NCBI RefSeq assembly: GCF_000715075.1
Contig: NC_134085.1
Coordinates: 156,330,178-156,394,177, forward strand
Reading direction: 5' to 3'
DNA from: Nicotiana tabacum
Taxonomy: Eukaryota; Streptophyta; Magnoliopsida; Solanales; Solanaceae
Length of the DNA: 64,000 nt
In this document: one piece after another, positions 47,395 to 60,960 of the stretch
Layout of the letters: each line of letters starts with the position of its first letter
How positions within the stretch are numbered: position 1 is the stretch's first letter
Translations under genes and position numbers: made by a program
The notes under the pieces: model-generated
What the model was told of the DNA's origin: nothing
The model's input: only the letters and a program-made list of their open reading frames with translations
The model's database searches: none

Positions 47395-50300
47395 TTAAAG
47401 CTCATCGACGTATTGTTCCTCGTCCGAGAATTCTTCATCCTCACTTGTTTGAGCTTCATCAATTGATTCTTCATCCTTATTTTCTATAATTCTTCCTTCA
47501 TTTATATCAACTTCTTCCAATATGTGTTCAGGATGTTCCAAATCATTTTCTAGCTGATCGTCCACTATTTGGTGAACACTGGAGATATCGTTTTGATATG
47601 CAACATCTAACACATTGTCGACTTTCACCCTACCTACAGGCTTAGTTTTTATTACAACCCAACAACCAGACTTATTTAGCCGCAATGGATAAGGATCATA
47701 ATTCACTTACCTAACATTATGTGCAATTATGAAAGGATCATAGTGATCATACTCCCTCGTATGATTAATCTCAATTATGTTGTATTGGTTGTGCACTCTT
47801 GTGCCTCTTGTTGGATTTGAGTCAAACCACTTGCATCTAAAGAGTGTCAATTTCTTGTATGGCCAACCTGTATATTCTAGTTCTATTATTTCTTTGAGCA
47901 CACCATAATAATCAATATCTCCAACTTGGTTGCCATCACTACCTTAAACCCACACCCCCTGTTGTTGCTATTTTATTGTTAGAGCAATCCTTTGTATGGA
48001 ACTTATAACCATTCACTACGTACTTAGACATTGTTTGACTTGAAGCCTAGGTCCCCAAGATATATCTATCGAAAATTGATTTACACAATTATTTAGATCA
48101 TTTACCTACATAATGTTAAAAAAATTCATAAGTTAGCATAATTTACAAACATTATTTACCTACATAGTGTTAGAACAATATCAGGATAAACTTACAAATT
48201 GTTTGAACCACGTATCAAATCTCGTATATACAGCATCATGGCCAAATTGACCCACAAAGTGACTGTGACACATCAAATATTTTTAGTATTTGTGTCGAGA
48301 TGTAATCACAGTAAATTTTATATTTTGATAACTAATAAATCAATACTTACTTGAGAAATGGTACAACTTCAGAATAATTTAGCAACACATGAAGTGTAGC
48401 TGACTTGTACTCCATATCACTCAAACTTCTCTTTCTAACATCTTTAGAACATCGGCCTAGTTGATTTAATATGGACATTGGCGGATATAATGGATCATTC
48501 ACACATTTGATTGTGTGCCTATTGGGCCTATTCCTAGAACATGGCACGTTACTCTCAAAATAATAAGAACAAAAATGAGCAGTTTCCTTTGCAAGATAAG
48601 CTTCGCATATAGATCCTTCAATCTTATTCCTCTGCTTAACAAATTATTTGCATTTGCCAATTGTCCTACACAATGTCATGTTAGCCAAGAACATTCAAAT
48701 AAAACAGAAAATTGCATCAAACTTATAATTTTACCTCTCAAAGAGATACACCCATCTGCATTGAACAGGCCCTCCAAGTCGTGCCTCATGTACAAGGTGG
48801 ATAGGAAGGTGTTCCATCACATCAAAAAAAAAACCACATGGAATTATCTTTTCCATCTTACTAGAAGTTACACGAATGTTCTAATCCATCCGGAATAGGT
48901 TTCTTCCCTTAATGTGGTAGAACGCAAGTCTTTGAAAAACAAATTAATCTCTGTGATCGGTTTCCAGATTCTTTTAGGCAAACCACAAAATGAAATAGGC
49001 ACTAAGGTCTCCATGAAAATGTGACAATCATGACTTTTCAAATGGCTCAACTTCCCTACCTCCATATCTACTTTTTTTCCAAAATTCGATGCATAATCCT
49101 CAGGCATCTTCAATTTCGTAACCCAATCACAAATTTGCCGTCTTTCCTCCAAAGTGAATGTGTAACTTTCTTTGGGCTTGAACACCTTACCATTGTTTTC
49201 TGTCTGCAAGTATAATTCAGGCGGCCTGCAAAATTCTTCTAAGTCTATTCTAGCCTTCGGGTTATCCTTTGTCTTACCTTTAACATCCATCACTGTGTTG
49301 AACAAATTGTCAAAATAATTCTTCTCAATATGCATGACATCAAGGTTGTGACGGAGAAGATTATCCTTCAAATAAGGCAACTCCCAAAATATACTCTGTT
49401 TCGTCCTTATGAGTAATACTGTATCCAGGGAATCTACAAGGTGGAGCTTTAATAACTTTACTGAAGTTCTAGACCCTCTCCCAAATTTCCTCACCTGAAA
49501 GTATTGGAGGTGCAGAATCATATTCCATTTTATTCTTTTTGAATGCATTTTTTATCCTTCTAAACTCATGAACATGAGGCAAGAATTGATGATGACAATC
49601 AAACCATGATTGCTTTTGACCATATTTCAAAGTGAACACTTTACTATTTTCTATACAGTAAGGACAAGCTAACTTCCCAGCAGTCATCCACCCAGACAAT
49701 ATTCCATACACAGGAAAATCATTAATAGTCCACATTAAATTAGCACACAAATTGAAATTCTGCTTGGTTGATATGTCATATATTTCATCACCATCACACC
49801 ACAATTGTTTTAGCTCATCAATCAAAGGTTGAAAATATACATCAATTAAACTTTTCGGATTACATGGTCCGAGGATAATACAATTTAAGAATACATATGG
49901 ACTAGTCATGCACAACTCAGGTGGTAGATTATAAGGTGTAAGAAAGACAGGCCAACATGAATATGGTGTCACAGATACAGAAAAAGGCATGAAGCCATCC
50001 GCACACAGACCTAACCAAATGTTCCTTGGTTCACTAGCAAAATCTGAATATGTCCTATCAAAGTGCTTCGAAGCTTCTCCATCTGAAGGATGACACATAA
50101 TACCAGGTGGTCTTGTATTTTCAAAGTGTCATCTCATATGAGGAGTAGAACTCATCGACGCATATAACCTCTTTAACCTAGGTATAAAAGGTAAATAATG
50201 GATCACATTGATAGCGACCATATTCTCGCTGGAAAGCCTCTTGAAACGAGGCTTTTCTTAAAATTTACAACTGTCTAAAGTTGCATCATCTTTATAATAT

Positions 50301-50983
50301 AATATGCAACCATCTTCACAATAATCAATTCTCATTGACGAAAGTCCTAACTTAGAAACCAATTTCTTTGCCTTATAGAAATTAACAGGTAAGTTGATAT
50401 TAGGATCAACTAGTTCACTCATAAGGTCAATGAAAGAGTCCATGGCCGTTTGAGAAATATTCCAATCAGATTTTATACTTAGTAATCTAACTGCAACAGA
50501 TAGCTCGGAGTGCAGACTTCCTTCACTTAGTGGACAACTAGCTTCCTCTAACTGCTCATAAAAACGTTTTGCGTCATCATTAGGTGTTTGTTCAACATTT
50601 TCATTGGGCTCACCCCTGAAGTGCATCCCAAAAGCATCTGCAACCATATCCTGAATTCTAGAATCAGGATTTGTTTTCTCCACCGACCAACTACTTTCAC
50701 CAATAACCATATTATGAAATATCTCACGGCTACCATCGATCTCTCCATGATTAGTTCACACAAAGTAATTCTCTATAAACGCCTTCCTATAAAGATGAAG
50801 CTTAACTACCTCAAACTTCATACAGTCACACCTGACACAAGGGCACCTAATTACTCTTTCACTTTGGTATGATGGAAGTGACATTGCATGTCTAATAAAG
50901 TCATCAACCCCTTTTATAAAATCCTCCTGCAGTCCCCGTCGATTAGGATAATTTCTATTGTACATCCAAGTATGATGTTCCAT
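47395..50983 (-). pseudogene. CACTA TNP2-type transposase, broken
   Basis: From Met at 50983 comes the transposase-associated N-terminal domain (IRCPCVRCDC near 50830). The TNP2 core follows, with MCHPSDGEA at 50098, ILGPCNPKSLIDVYF near 49850, ACPYCIEN near 49660 and RHNLDVMHIEKN near 49330. Then come a DUF4218 region (KIIPCGFFFDVMEHLPIHL near 48820; AHFCSYYFES near 48570) and a DUF4216 region (ELEYTGWPYKKLTLF near 47870; CWVVIKTKPVGRV near 47650), with the stop at 47395. Nonsense codons lie at 50756 (TGA where Trp fits), 50258 and about 50129 (TGA, Trp fits). Frame changes lie near 49490 and 48900. Introns are likely near 48690 and between the two DUFs. Confidence 0.88.
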
Positions 50984-51109
50984 CTATACAAATAAAACAA
51001 TAACATTTATAATTTATTCTACAATTATAAATTAATTAAATCTATTTTAGTTAATTCAAGATAATTATTTTTTCCTAATTACACCAAAAATTAAATTATA
51101 TTAAATATA

Positions 51110-51600
51110 AAGAAAAAGTTCAATTTAAATCTTACGAGTTTAAACATAAACTAAAAGTTCAATTTATATCCTAAAAATTCAACTCATACTTAAAAGGTTC
51201 ACTTTATATCCTACAAGTTCAATTCATATCTTAAAAGTTCAATTCACAAGAACAAAAACTAAAAGATCAATTCATATCTTACGAGTTTAAACATAAAGTA
51301 AAAGTTCAATTTGTATCTTACAAGTTTAAACATAAACTAAAAGTTCGATTTATATCCTAAAAATTCAACCCATACCTAAAAGGTTCAATTTATACCCTAC
51401 GAGTTCAATTCATATCTTAAAAGTTCAATTCACAAGAACAAAACCTAAAAACTAAAAGTTCAATTCATATCCTACGAGTTTAAACATAAACTAAAAGTTC
51501 AATTTATATCTTACGAGTTTAACATAAACTAAAAGTAGGATTATATCCTAAATATTCAACCCATACCCTAAAAGTTCGATTCACAAAAACAAATTCTAAA
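51110..51600. repeat. Degenerate ~40-bp repeats in the CACTA 5' region
   Basis: Variants of AAAAGTTCAATTTATATCCT followed by ACGAGTTTAAACATAAACT recur about ten times with short and long forms. They lie just upstream of the TNP2 start, between the gene and the right terminal region. Confidence 0.8.
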
Positions 51601-52064
51601 CCCTAGATTCTAACTAAACTATTCAAGACAATACAAAGTTAATAATTCAATTATAACTAAACTATTCAAGACAATACAAACTCAAACATTCAATTTATAC
51701 CATATGTAATCAATTCAATTAAAACAAGACCTAAACCCTAGATTTCTATAAAATAAAATATTAAATAATCAATTGAAACTAATTCATATATAATAAACAA
51801 AACATTAGATTTATACCCAAAAGATATAAATTGTAATTCAAACCTAGAATTTTTAGGAGGTGGAGAAGGAGAGACGCAGCAGTGGCAGTGGCAGCTGCGA
51901 CGGCGTGCCGACAGCTGGGCGGTGGCGATATGGGGTGGGGAATGAGATTTGTATAAGGGAAATAGAGAGGGATAGGGGAAGGTATTGAGTGGGAGTTTAA
52001 GGAATTTTGAGAAGAGAGATATGAAAAATTGGGAGGAATTCCGTCTATTTCAGGTCTGTTTTCA
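51601..52064. other. CACTA 5' internal region, no gene
   Basis: AT-rich sequence passes into a GC-richer patch at 51880-51990 (GGCAGTGGCAGCTGCGACGG). No supported ORF. It could be the leader of the transposase transcript. Confidence 0.45.
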
Positions 52065-52140
52065 GACTTATCGACCAACGTTGGTCGGTACATTAAGTGT
52101 TGACCTTTTGACCAAATACCGACCAACTTTGGTCGGTTTT
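52065..52140. repeat. CACTA subterminal repeats, inner right cluster (2 copies)
   Basis: TCGACCAACGTTGGTCGGTA near 52070 and ACCGACCAACTTTGGTCGGT near 52118 match the left-end palindromes. The AT-rich block 52141-53934 separates them from the outer cluster. Confidence 0.9.
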
Positions 52141-52961
52141 AAAAAAAAACTAAATTCTTTTTTTTTCGTTTTTATTTGTTAACATATTATAAGCTATAAA
52201 AAAATTATTATAAACTTTAAAAAATTATTATTAACTATAAATATTTATTTTATTTAACTACAATTATTATAAATAATTATAAACTATAATCATAATCTTT
52301 TAAAAAAATTATATTAACTAGATAATTACTTTTAATAGATTATAGTAGCATCTATGTAAGTAAATTGTTAAGTTATATTTAAGTATATGAGTAATTTCAT
52401 ACACACACATAAACTATATTGTAATTGATGATCAATCTTATACATTACTACGTACATACGAATAATTAATCAATTGATAAACTAATATAATATTATTCTA
52501 TTTTAGGTCGAGATGTTTTGTTTTTTTATATCAATCGATATAGGTCAAAACGTTTTATTTTTAATATTCATTGATGCACCTAAATAAGATATAAGTTGAT
52601 AAATCAATTTACAAGTCTATCAATCCCTAAAAGAACCCGACCCTGTGTTCCTAGTGCTTCATGTTCTTATATATATATATACGGCTAACACACACACACA
52701 TACATACACACACACAAAGCCACTTCATTGTAATACTTTAACTATATATATAGCTTGTTATAGTATATGTTAGTGTGTGTATATATATAACACACACACT
52801 TTATTTGTGCTACTTTAACTACATATATAGCATATTATAGTATATGTTACTTTATTCATTATTTATATTATAACAGAATTAATAGATTACATTCATTCAT
52901 CACTAATAATGCATGACATAGATTAATCGATATAGGCCGAGATGTTTTATTTTAACAATTA
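52141..52961. other. AT-rich stretch within the CACTA right region
   Basis: There is no gene. It contains worn copies of the hairpin sequence (near 52520-52650 and 52915-52960) and short runs of TA, CA and ACAT. Confidence 0.5.
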
Positions 52962-53187
52962 ATAGATATAGGTCAGACGTTTTGTTTTAAATATTCAACG
53001 ATGCATCTGAGTAAGTTATAAGTCGATGAATCAATTTCCAAATAAATATATTTGATGATAAATTATATATACTAATTAGGATCTTCACAATCATCAAATA
53101 TATCTGTTTGGAAATTGATTCATCGACTTATAACTTACTCAGATGCATCGTTGAATATTTAAAACAAAACGTTTGACCTATATCTAT
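52962..53187. repeat. Long hairpin: 97-bp arms, 32-bp loop
   Basis: 52962-53058 and 53091-53187 are reverse complements with about three mismatches by eye. The arms start ATAGATATAGGTCAGACGTT on the left, and the right arm ends GACCTATATCTAT. The loop is 53059-53090. It is AT-rich and noncoding. Confidence 0.92.
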
Positions 53188-53790
<603 letters not shown>

Positions 53791-53934
53791 TATAACACGT
53801 TTCGTTGTACTACTTTAACTACATATATAGCATGTTATAATATATGTTAGTGTATTCATCCCTTGTATTATAAAAGTGTTAGCGGATTATATTTATATTA
53901 TTTAGATAGTAAATATAAATGTGATTTTAAATTT

Positions 53935-54300
53935 TGACCAATGTTGACCTATTAACCGACCAACTTTAGTCGGTTATTTTCTAGAAATTAAAGTATAGCG
54001 ACCAAAGTTGGTCGGTAAATGCTTTCCCCAGTATTAACCGACCAACTTTGGTCGGTAATTTTAAGTGAGATTTCTTTATATTTTATAAAATATCTGGGTC
54101 CCACATTATCGATCAAAGTTGGTCGGTAATGTAAAATTTTCTTTGACTAAACAAGTCTGACCAGCTCGGTCAACTTGTTGACCACTTTATCGATCAACTT
54201 TGGTCGGTAATTTATTTAAAATAAATATAAGATATTTTTCTCCCAGTTACCGACCAACGTTAGTCGCTATTTTGGACCGCCCAATTTTGATCGCAAAATA
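53935..54300. repeat. CACTA subterminal repeats, outer right cluster (~7 copies)
   Basis: Palindromic copies lie near 53957, 53999, 54037, 54110, 54190 and 54248, with worn forms near 53937 and 54278. Same motif as the left cluster. Confidence 0.92.
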
Positions 54301-54331
54301 ATGATAGCTAATTACCGGATTTCTAGTAGTG

Positions 54332-55559
54332 GTGGTAAGTAAATTAAAATTCTAATATTTTAGTGATATACAAAACGTGTTTCAGGTTCTTGAATATGAT
54401 AAATTATGAATAAGAAATTATACCTATTACATGCGCCATAAGTTTTATGATTCGATTATAAGATGGTTACGAAGTAATGTAAATTAACGTCGAATGTTAT
54501 ATCTTTATACAAAGACTAATACGTCACTAAATATGAAGTAAAGTGCTTTGGTTAATTTTACACGAGACCGACCAACCTTTAACTAATAAGATCAATCCGT
54601 TTAGAACAAGTGAATACGCGCAGGACTACTCTGTGCGCGAAAAATATGACTCTTTTTCTACGCGCTTACAAAGCTGGTATGATCTAGTCAAAGGCATCAA
54701 GAATCTCATTTTAGTCTTCTTCTTTTTTTGTTTTTGTTTTGTGGGTAAGTCATCACTTGTTTTACAAGTCGATTTTGTATTCCGAGGCCTTACATACCTC
54801 TTTCTGTCTTACATCGATTTGCGTACGCAGTCCGGTCATGTATCCAGAAAGTCATTATGTGAAAATCTGTAAAAAAAAATGATAAATTTTTCTTTTAAAA
54901 TGAATTTAAGTTGACTTCGGTCAACATTTTGGGTAAACGGATCCGGACCCGTGATTCGACGGTCCCAGAGGGTCTATAAGGAAAATATGGGATTTGGGCC
55001 TATGCCCGGAATTAAATTCTGAGGTTCCAAGCCCGAGAAATGAATTTTGGAAGAAAATTGTTTAACTGAAATTTTAAGAGTTTTCAAAAATTTAAATATG
55101 TTTGAATTTGATGGTATCGGGCCCGTATTTTGGTTCCAGAACCAGGTACGGGTCTTATATGAGATTTAAGTTGAGCCTGTAAAATTTGGTAAGAAACGGA
55201 CTTGATATGACGTGAATCGGACCATCGGTTGATAAAAATAGAACTTAAAAGTTCATGAGATTTTCTTTAATTTTGATGCTAAATTCATAGTTATTGATAT
55301 TATTTGATAATTTGATTGCACGAGCAAGTCCGTAGTGTTGTTACAGACCAGACTGTTCTAACAGGGCAGGGATATTTTTGGACTTGCGTGCATGTTTGGT
55401 TTGGAGCCCCGAGGGCTCGGGTGAGTTTTGGATAGGCCACTGGTCGAAGCCTACCCTGCACTACTATTGAGTAGCGAGAGAGGATCGAAGCAGCTTTTAC
55501 CCGATTTAGGGCCGAGATCGATTTTCACAGAGAGCTAGAAGTTGGAGTCAGGTATCTAT
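54332..55559 (+). repeat. Gypsy LTR fragment and flank
   Basis: From about 54880 the sequence is typical of solanaceous gypsy LTRs (GTTGACTTCGGTCAACATTT, then GGACCCGTGATTCGACGG). It stops abruptly near 55550, where the Athila-like LTR begins. Neither end has TG/CA termini here. 54332-54880 has no gene; the ORF at 54543-54872 shows no domain. Confidence 0.55.
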
Positions 55560-55571
55560 CTAATTTAGGGT

Positions 55572-56976
55572 TGTGTACGTGTTCCAAACTACACTTCTAA
55601 ATATTTTTGGGTTTTTGTTTTACTTCTACTTTTATCAAACTACAATGGTAAATTAAACTAGAATAAGCTAAGAGTAAAATGTTGCGGATTGCTCAAATGG
55701 TTTAAAAGGTACTAGGGTAGTGACTTCCGCCTATGTAGTCAATTAACGAATACTTGAGTCTAAGGCATGATTAACATATTTGGGGAGTATGATATAACAG
55801 TTGCACGATTTTACCCACTCTACACCTCTCGGTGGTTCGAGCGATTTTGCCCGAATTGACGTTCTCAAGATCAATTGGGTATGCAAATTTGCGCAAGCAA
55901 TCAAGGTTCAAATCGGGTATTACTCTCTCGAGGCTTAACCCTTTAATTAGGGCTATCAATCTCTTGAGTACGCCCCAATTCCTTGTTGGACCAATTTCAG
56001 AGACTCAAGCTCTTTTTCTCAAGAAGAGCTAAAGCCAACTAAACAGAAACTAGTGTTTGCAACCTCTAATTCAACAATTAAACATGAAATTAGCCCAAAT
56101 ATCAAACACTCATAGTCAATCTAACCTTAAAACACAAGACCCATCAATTACCCACACTAGGGTTGAGCCACAACCCTAACTTATGGGTTTAGCTACTCAT
56201 AATTGAAGAAGAAAAGCAAGAAATAGACGAAGAACAACTCATATTAATTAATCACTAAGATAAGCAATAATATCCAATGTTGTAATGTAGATAAAATTGC
56301 CCAAAATAGCTAAAGACTTCGAACCCACGAGCGCAGCTACAGTTAAAAACTATCTGATACCCTACAAATGGGAAAAGAAACTATTTATACTAAGCTGAAA
56401 AATCTGGACAAAAATACCCCTGCGGGGCTAGTGCGGACCGCACAAAATGGTGTGCGGACGCACTAAGGATTTGCACTTGAAAACCCATCTCTTTGAACTC
56501 AGGCATTGCGGACCGCAGAGAATGGACTGTGGCCGCGGAGGCTTCTAGTGCGGTCCTCATGAAATGGAGTACGGACCGCAATGGCTTAAAACTCGGAAGT
56601 TGGCAACTCTCTGAACCTTCTTACTGTGGACCACACTAAATCGAGTGCGGCCGCATTGATCCTAGTGAGGATCGTACAAAACATAGTGCGGCTGCATTGC
56701 CCTTTTTCCTTGAATGCCACCTCTCTGGACCTCCTTGTGCGGACCGCACAGAATGGTGTGCGGCCGCATTGGGTCTGTTTTGCCTAAGCTTTGTCTTGTC
56801 TTGGTTCTTGTGCAAGTTTCACTCCTTTTGAGATGATCTTTGACATCTTGTCACTTTGTTTTATCAAACCTGCAATCAAGCACAACTTGTGAGCCTTTTG
56901 GGACTATTTTGTACGAATTTCTAATCAAAACATAAGCAAAAAGGAGTATAAAATGCATCAAAATCTCTAGTTATCA
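55572..56976 (-). repeat. 3' LTR of the Athila-like element
   Basis: On the - strand it begins TGATAACTAGAG directly after the polypurine tract. The far end is put at TGTGTACGTG near 55572, where sequence changes from gypsy LTR, but no partner LTR is in view. It contains six copies of the paired-palindrome module (56425-56770). Confidence 0.6.
56425..56770. repeat. Paired-palindrome modules, cluster 1 (6 copies)
   Basis: A module is GTGCGGACCGCAC, a short AAAATG-like linker, then GTGCGGCCGCA. Copies lie near 56431, 56506, 56549, 56626, 56661 and 56737, with point changes. Each half is itself a palindrome, 6 + 1 + 6 and 12 bases. The cluster lies inside the LTR. Confidence 0.9.
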
Positions 56977-56990
56977 ACTCCCCTAAACTT
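56977..56990 (-). other. Athila polypurine tract
   Basis: The - strand reads AAGTTTAGGGGAGT just before the LTR start TGATAAC. A similar AAGTTTGGGGGGAG occurs on the - strand near 57795-57808 but is not followed by TGATAA. Confidence 0.8.
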
Positions 56991-57847
56991 AAGTTTTTGC
57001 TTGTCCTCAAGCAAACAAAATAAAACTCACCCCTTAAGAGAACATCCAAGAAACTTTCAGTTGTCCTAAAGTAACCTCATCTAGCATCAATTGGGACTAA
57101 CAATTGCCCTCAATACAAATGAATCATTAACAACTTTTACTCTTTGAAACTCCATGGATTAAGTGCGACACAAGAGCATCAAGAATTGACTCAACACATC
57201 AAAGAACTCTTTCTATTTCTTTGGTCATTGTGCAACCCAAACTCACACATCCTCAACTCTCCCTCAGCAAACCTCACCTTTAGAATAGTGGCACTCAGAA
57301 CGAGGTTATTGGAAATCCACTCATCTCTCTCAAGAAAAAGTCACAAGTTCGGCTCTAAGTACCATATGCTTGCCCCTTATGTGAGTCACCACTAATGTAA
57401 GCTTCATTTAACTCAAGATCATATAGGGCTTTTGTGGAGACATTGTGAAGGGTTTTGGTTCAGGGTAGGAGATGTTTGGTCTAAGTAGGCTCCATCTTCC
57501 CTTAAGCACTTCTTTTGATTCATTTGACACACATTCATTTGACTCTTTGAGTTATTTCACTTCTTTCTAAGGGGTTAGAGAGACACACTGTCACTCTTTC
57601 TTATACATTTCAAACCTTTTTTCCTTTTTTTCAACTTTCCACACCTTTCATTCATTTCTTTTCTTGAGTCCCTTTTTATTCTTTTTCACATTGAACATCT
57701 TTTTTATCTTTTTCCTTTTCTTTCTTTTTCATTGTCTTTCCTTTTCTTCATTTTTATGCCTCTTTACCACTTTGTTGCAATCCTCGTCTCTCCCCCCAAA
57801 CTTATGTTTTTGCCATGTGCTAAAGGATCGGGTGCCAAGAGAGGGTA
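56991..57847 (-). other. Athila 3' noncoding part, left of the solo LTR
   Basis: A T-rich tract at 57600-57780 gives spurious ORFs. No domain is recognised. It ends in the 5-bp duplication GGGTA (57843-57847). Confidence 0.5.
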
Positions 57848-58535
57848 TGTGACGACCCGATCCGTCGTCTCATGAGTTACTGTCTCGTTCGTCCCATTTT
57901 CTGCTTCCTCATGTTTAATTATCCGTATTGGGTGCATTAGAATTTATTTGGAGCGATTTTGATAAGAAATGAGACATTTAGTCTCTTTTAAGAAGGTTTA
58001 AGTTGGAAAAGTCAACCGGACGTTGACTTATGAGTTAGAGGGCTCGGATGTGAATTTCGATGGTTCGATTAGTTCCGGGAGGTGATTTGTGACTTAGGAG
58101 CAGGACCGAAAGTAATTTTGGAGGTCCGGTGTTGAATTAGGCTTGAATTGGCGAAGTTAATATTTTGGCGAATTCCGGTTGATAGGTGAGATTTTGATCC
58201 GGGTGTCGGAATGAAATTCCGAGAGTTGCTGTAGCTTCATTGTGTCATTTGGGATATGTGTGCAAAATTTCAGGTCATTCGGACATCATTTTGTCGGGTT
58301 TTTGATCGAATGTGTGTTTTAGATGTTTTAAAAGAACTTAGGCTTGAATTCGATATAATTTGATGATTTTGGCGTTAGTTGAGGTGTTTTGACGATTGGA
58401 GAAAGTTTGGATAATGTTTTAAGACATGTTGGTACTTTTAGTTGAGGTCTCAGGGGCCTCGGGTGTATTTCGGAAAGTTAACGGATCGATTTAGGCACGA
58501 AAAAAAATAAAGTTGTTGCATTTTTTTACAGCACC

Positions 58536-58644
58536 ATGAACAGTAGTTATGAACAGTACCTGTAACAGTATCCGTGAACAGTACCCCGTGAACAGTACAC
58601 GGGTGAACAGTAACACGGGTGAACAGTACACGGGGTGAACAGTA
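58536..58644. repeat. GTGAACAGTA array in the solo LTR
   Basis: ATGAACAGTA and GTGAACAGTACACGGG-type units recur about eight times with lengths of 12-18 bases. Noncoding. Confidence 0.92.
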
Positions 58645-59740
58645 TTTCCGAAAAATTCTGGGCAGAATGTTTACATTTCATTCGCGAAAAACACCCCATT
58701 TCTCCACCATTTTTAATCATTTTGAGAGCTTTTGGACGAGGATTGAAGGGAGTTTCAACTAAGATCGAGTAGAGGTAAGTTTTATGAGTTAAATACATGA
58801 TTTTATTGAAGAATAATCCTAGAAATCCATGAAAACGTAGCCAAATAATAAGAAATTAGGGTTTGAGATTGAAATTCTAAATTTGGGATTCGAGGGGTCA
58901 AATGGACTCCGATTCTTGTGAATTTGGTATGTATAGACTCGTGGCGAGATAAGGAACATTTTGATATAAAAATTTCTGGATTTCAAGACGTGGGCACGGG
59001 GCTCGGGTTTTGCAAATTTCGTGATTTTTGATATTTTTCGAGTATTTTCGATTGGGTTATATTCCCTTAGCCTATTGTGATGTATTCGTTGTGGTTTTGG
59101 AAAGATTCGATGCGCGAGGAGGTCGATACAAAAGGAAAGGGCATCGTGGAGTAGTATTTGGCCAGCTAGAGGTGAGTAATAGATGTAAATGATGTCCTGA
59201 GGGTTTGAAACCCCAGAATTTCACATCGTAACGCTATATTGAGGTGACTTGCACGCCGGATAACGGGCATGGGGTAGATCACCGTTGGGGATTGTGACTT
59301 GGTCCGTCCCGAGAGATATTTTACTACATTTTTTGTTGAGACGTATACTTTATTATTGTGAATTGGTCTTGTTTCCATGCTTAGGGACTTGTGCCGACCT
59401 GTAGAACCCTTAGGGGATTTTTGACTGGTTTTCCTCACTTATTTTGTTAAAGAATTTATATTCTCAGTCATGTTTCCAATTGTAGGCTTCTTGCCAATTA
59501 TTTAAATCCTTCAGGGATTGATATCACTGCTTTCGCATATTTTGCATATCATTTGACCTCAGTCCAAGGTTTTAAATACTGTTTTGCAAACTCAGCCATC
59601 TTTCTAAGATTTGAAAACTTAAATGATATTTCTAAATGATAATTCGGGCTGAGAACTACTGTTTTACAAATGCCCAAGGGGCTTATGATGATTTCTGGAC
59701 TGAGCATGGATCGGGCTGCGTGCCGCAGCAGTGTTATATT

Positions 59741-59864
59741 GATATTGAGGCCGAGGGCCTGGTTGATTACATTGATATTGAGGCCGAGAGCCTGGTTGAT
59801 TACATTGATATTGAGGCTGAGAGCCTGAGTGATTATACTGAGATTGATTTGAGGCGGAGGGCCT
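59741..59864. repeat. 33-bp tandem repeat (3 full copies plus part)
   Basis: Units starting GATATTGAGGCCGAGGGCCT at 59741, 59774 and 59807 are followed by a partial worn copy. Confidence 0.94.
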
Positions 59865-60129
59865 AGATTTGATGCCACGAGATGGCTTGATATTGCACTT
59901 GGGCTGTAGGAGCTCCTCCGGAGGCTGTACACACCCCTCGTGAGCGCCGTCGACGATAAATAAATATGGATGGCTCGGGCTGCACGCCGCAGTGGGTACC
60001 AGAGGGTACTGTCATATGCATTGCATTGCACTCATTCATTTATTCTTTATCTGTATTATCTGCCATAACAATTATGTGCTCTTATTTCATTGACTGGTTG
60101 CTTTGTACTGTTCTGAGCTTGAGGGGCTG

Positions 60130-60375
60130 ATACTGTTCTGAGATATTGAACCCGAGGGGCAGACTTCTACTTATTATTTTGATACTGATCCCGAGGGGAA
60201 AATTTCTAATTATTATTTGATACTGAGCCCGAGGGGCAAATTTCTAGTTATTATTTTGATACTGAGCTCGAGGGGCAGATTTCTAGTTATTATTTTGATA
60301 CTGAGCCCGAGGGGCAGATTTCTACTTGTTGTTTTGATATTGAGCCCGAGGGGCAGATTTTTACTCGTTATTTTA
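60130..60375. repeat. 39-bp tandem repeat (~6 copies)
   Basis: Units of the form ATTTTGATACTGAGCCCGAG then GGGCAGATTTCTAGTTATT are spaced 39 bases in the best-kept part (60253 and 60292). Outer copies are more diverged. Confidence 0.92.
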
Positions 60376-60960
60376 CTGCCAAATTACCTGTTTTACTGGT
60401 TTAAAAGAAATTTCACATGATGTTTCACTGAATTGTTATTTTAAATGATTTCACTGCTTCTGTATAGAATGTTGTGTGCCTTAACGTGTTTTCTTACCTT
60501 CAGTCATTATTTATATTTATTACTCACTGGGTCGGAGTACTCACATTACTCCCTGCACCATGTGTGCAGGTACAGGTATTCCTGAGGCATAGAGCGAGTT
60601 TTCTGCTGTTCAGTTTTCATCGGAGTTATCGAGGTAGCTGCATGGCGTTCGCAGACCCGTTTTCTCCCTTATCTTCTGTTATTTATGATATCTTCAGACT
60701 TTGTTCCTAATTCCATACTTTGTAGAATTTTAGTAAACTCTGTAGTAGCTCATGACTTGTGACACCCCGGTTAGGGCTGAGTTGGGTTGGATTTCCGTAT
60801 TTTATCTATACTTTCCGCTATTGGATATTATTAAACCATGTTTATACTATAATTGTGTTAATTAATTGTCTTAAAAGGATGAATTGGGTTGAATGGCTGG
60901 CCTTGTCTTCATGAGAGGAGCCATCACGACCAGGTTCGGGAATTGGGTCGTGACAGGGCA

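Larger units (their letters stand above)
57848..60955 (+). mobile_element. Solo LTR of a gypsy element, 3108 bp, 5-bp target duplication
   Basis: It begins TGTGACGACCC and ends GGGTCGTGACA. Flanks are GGGTA (57843-57847) and GGGCA (60956-60960), a 5-bp duplication with one mismatch. No primer site, pol or second LTR is present. It contains three separate short tandem arrays. ORFs at 59549-60031 (-) and 59636-59866 (+) are products of the repeats. Strand is given by resemblance to Tekay-like LTRs of solanaceous genomes and is tentative. Confidence 0.87.

Noticed and set aside
57787..57810. Second AAGTTTGGGGGGAG-like polypurine tract on the minus strand
   Set aside because: It is not followed by the TGATAA LTR start; the tract at 56977-56990 is, so only that one was called.
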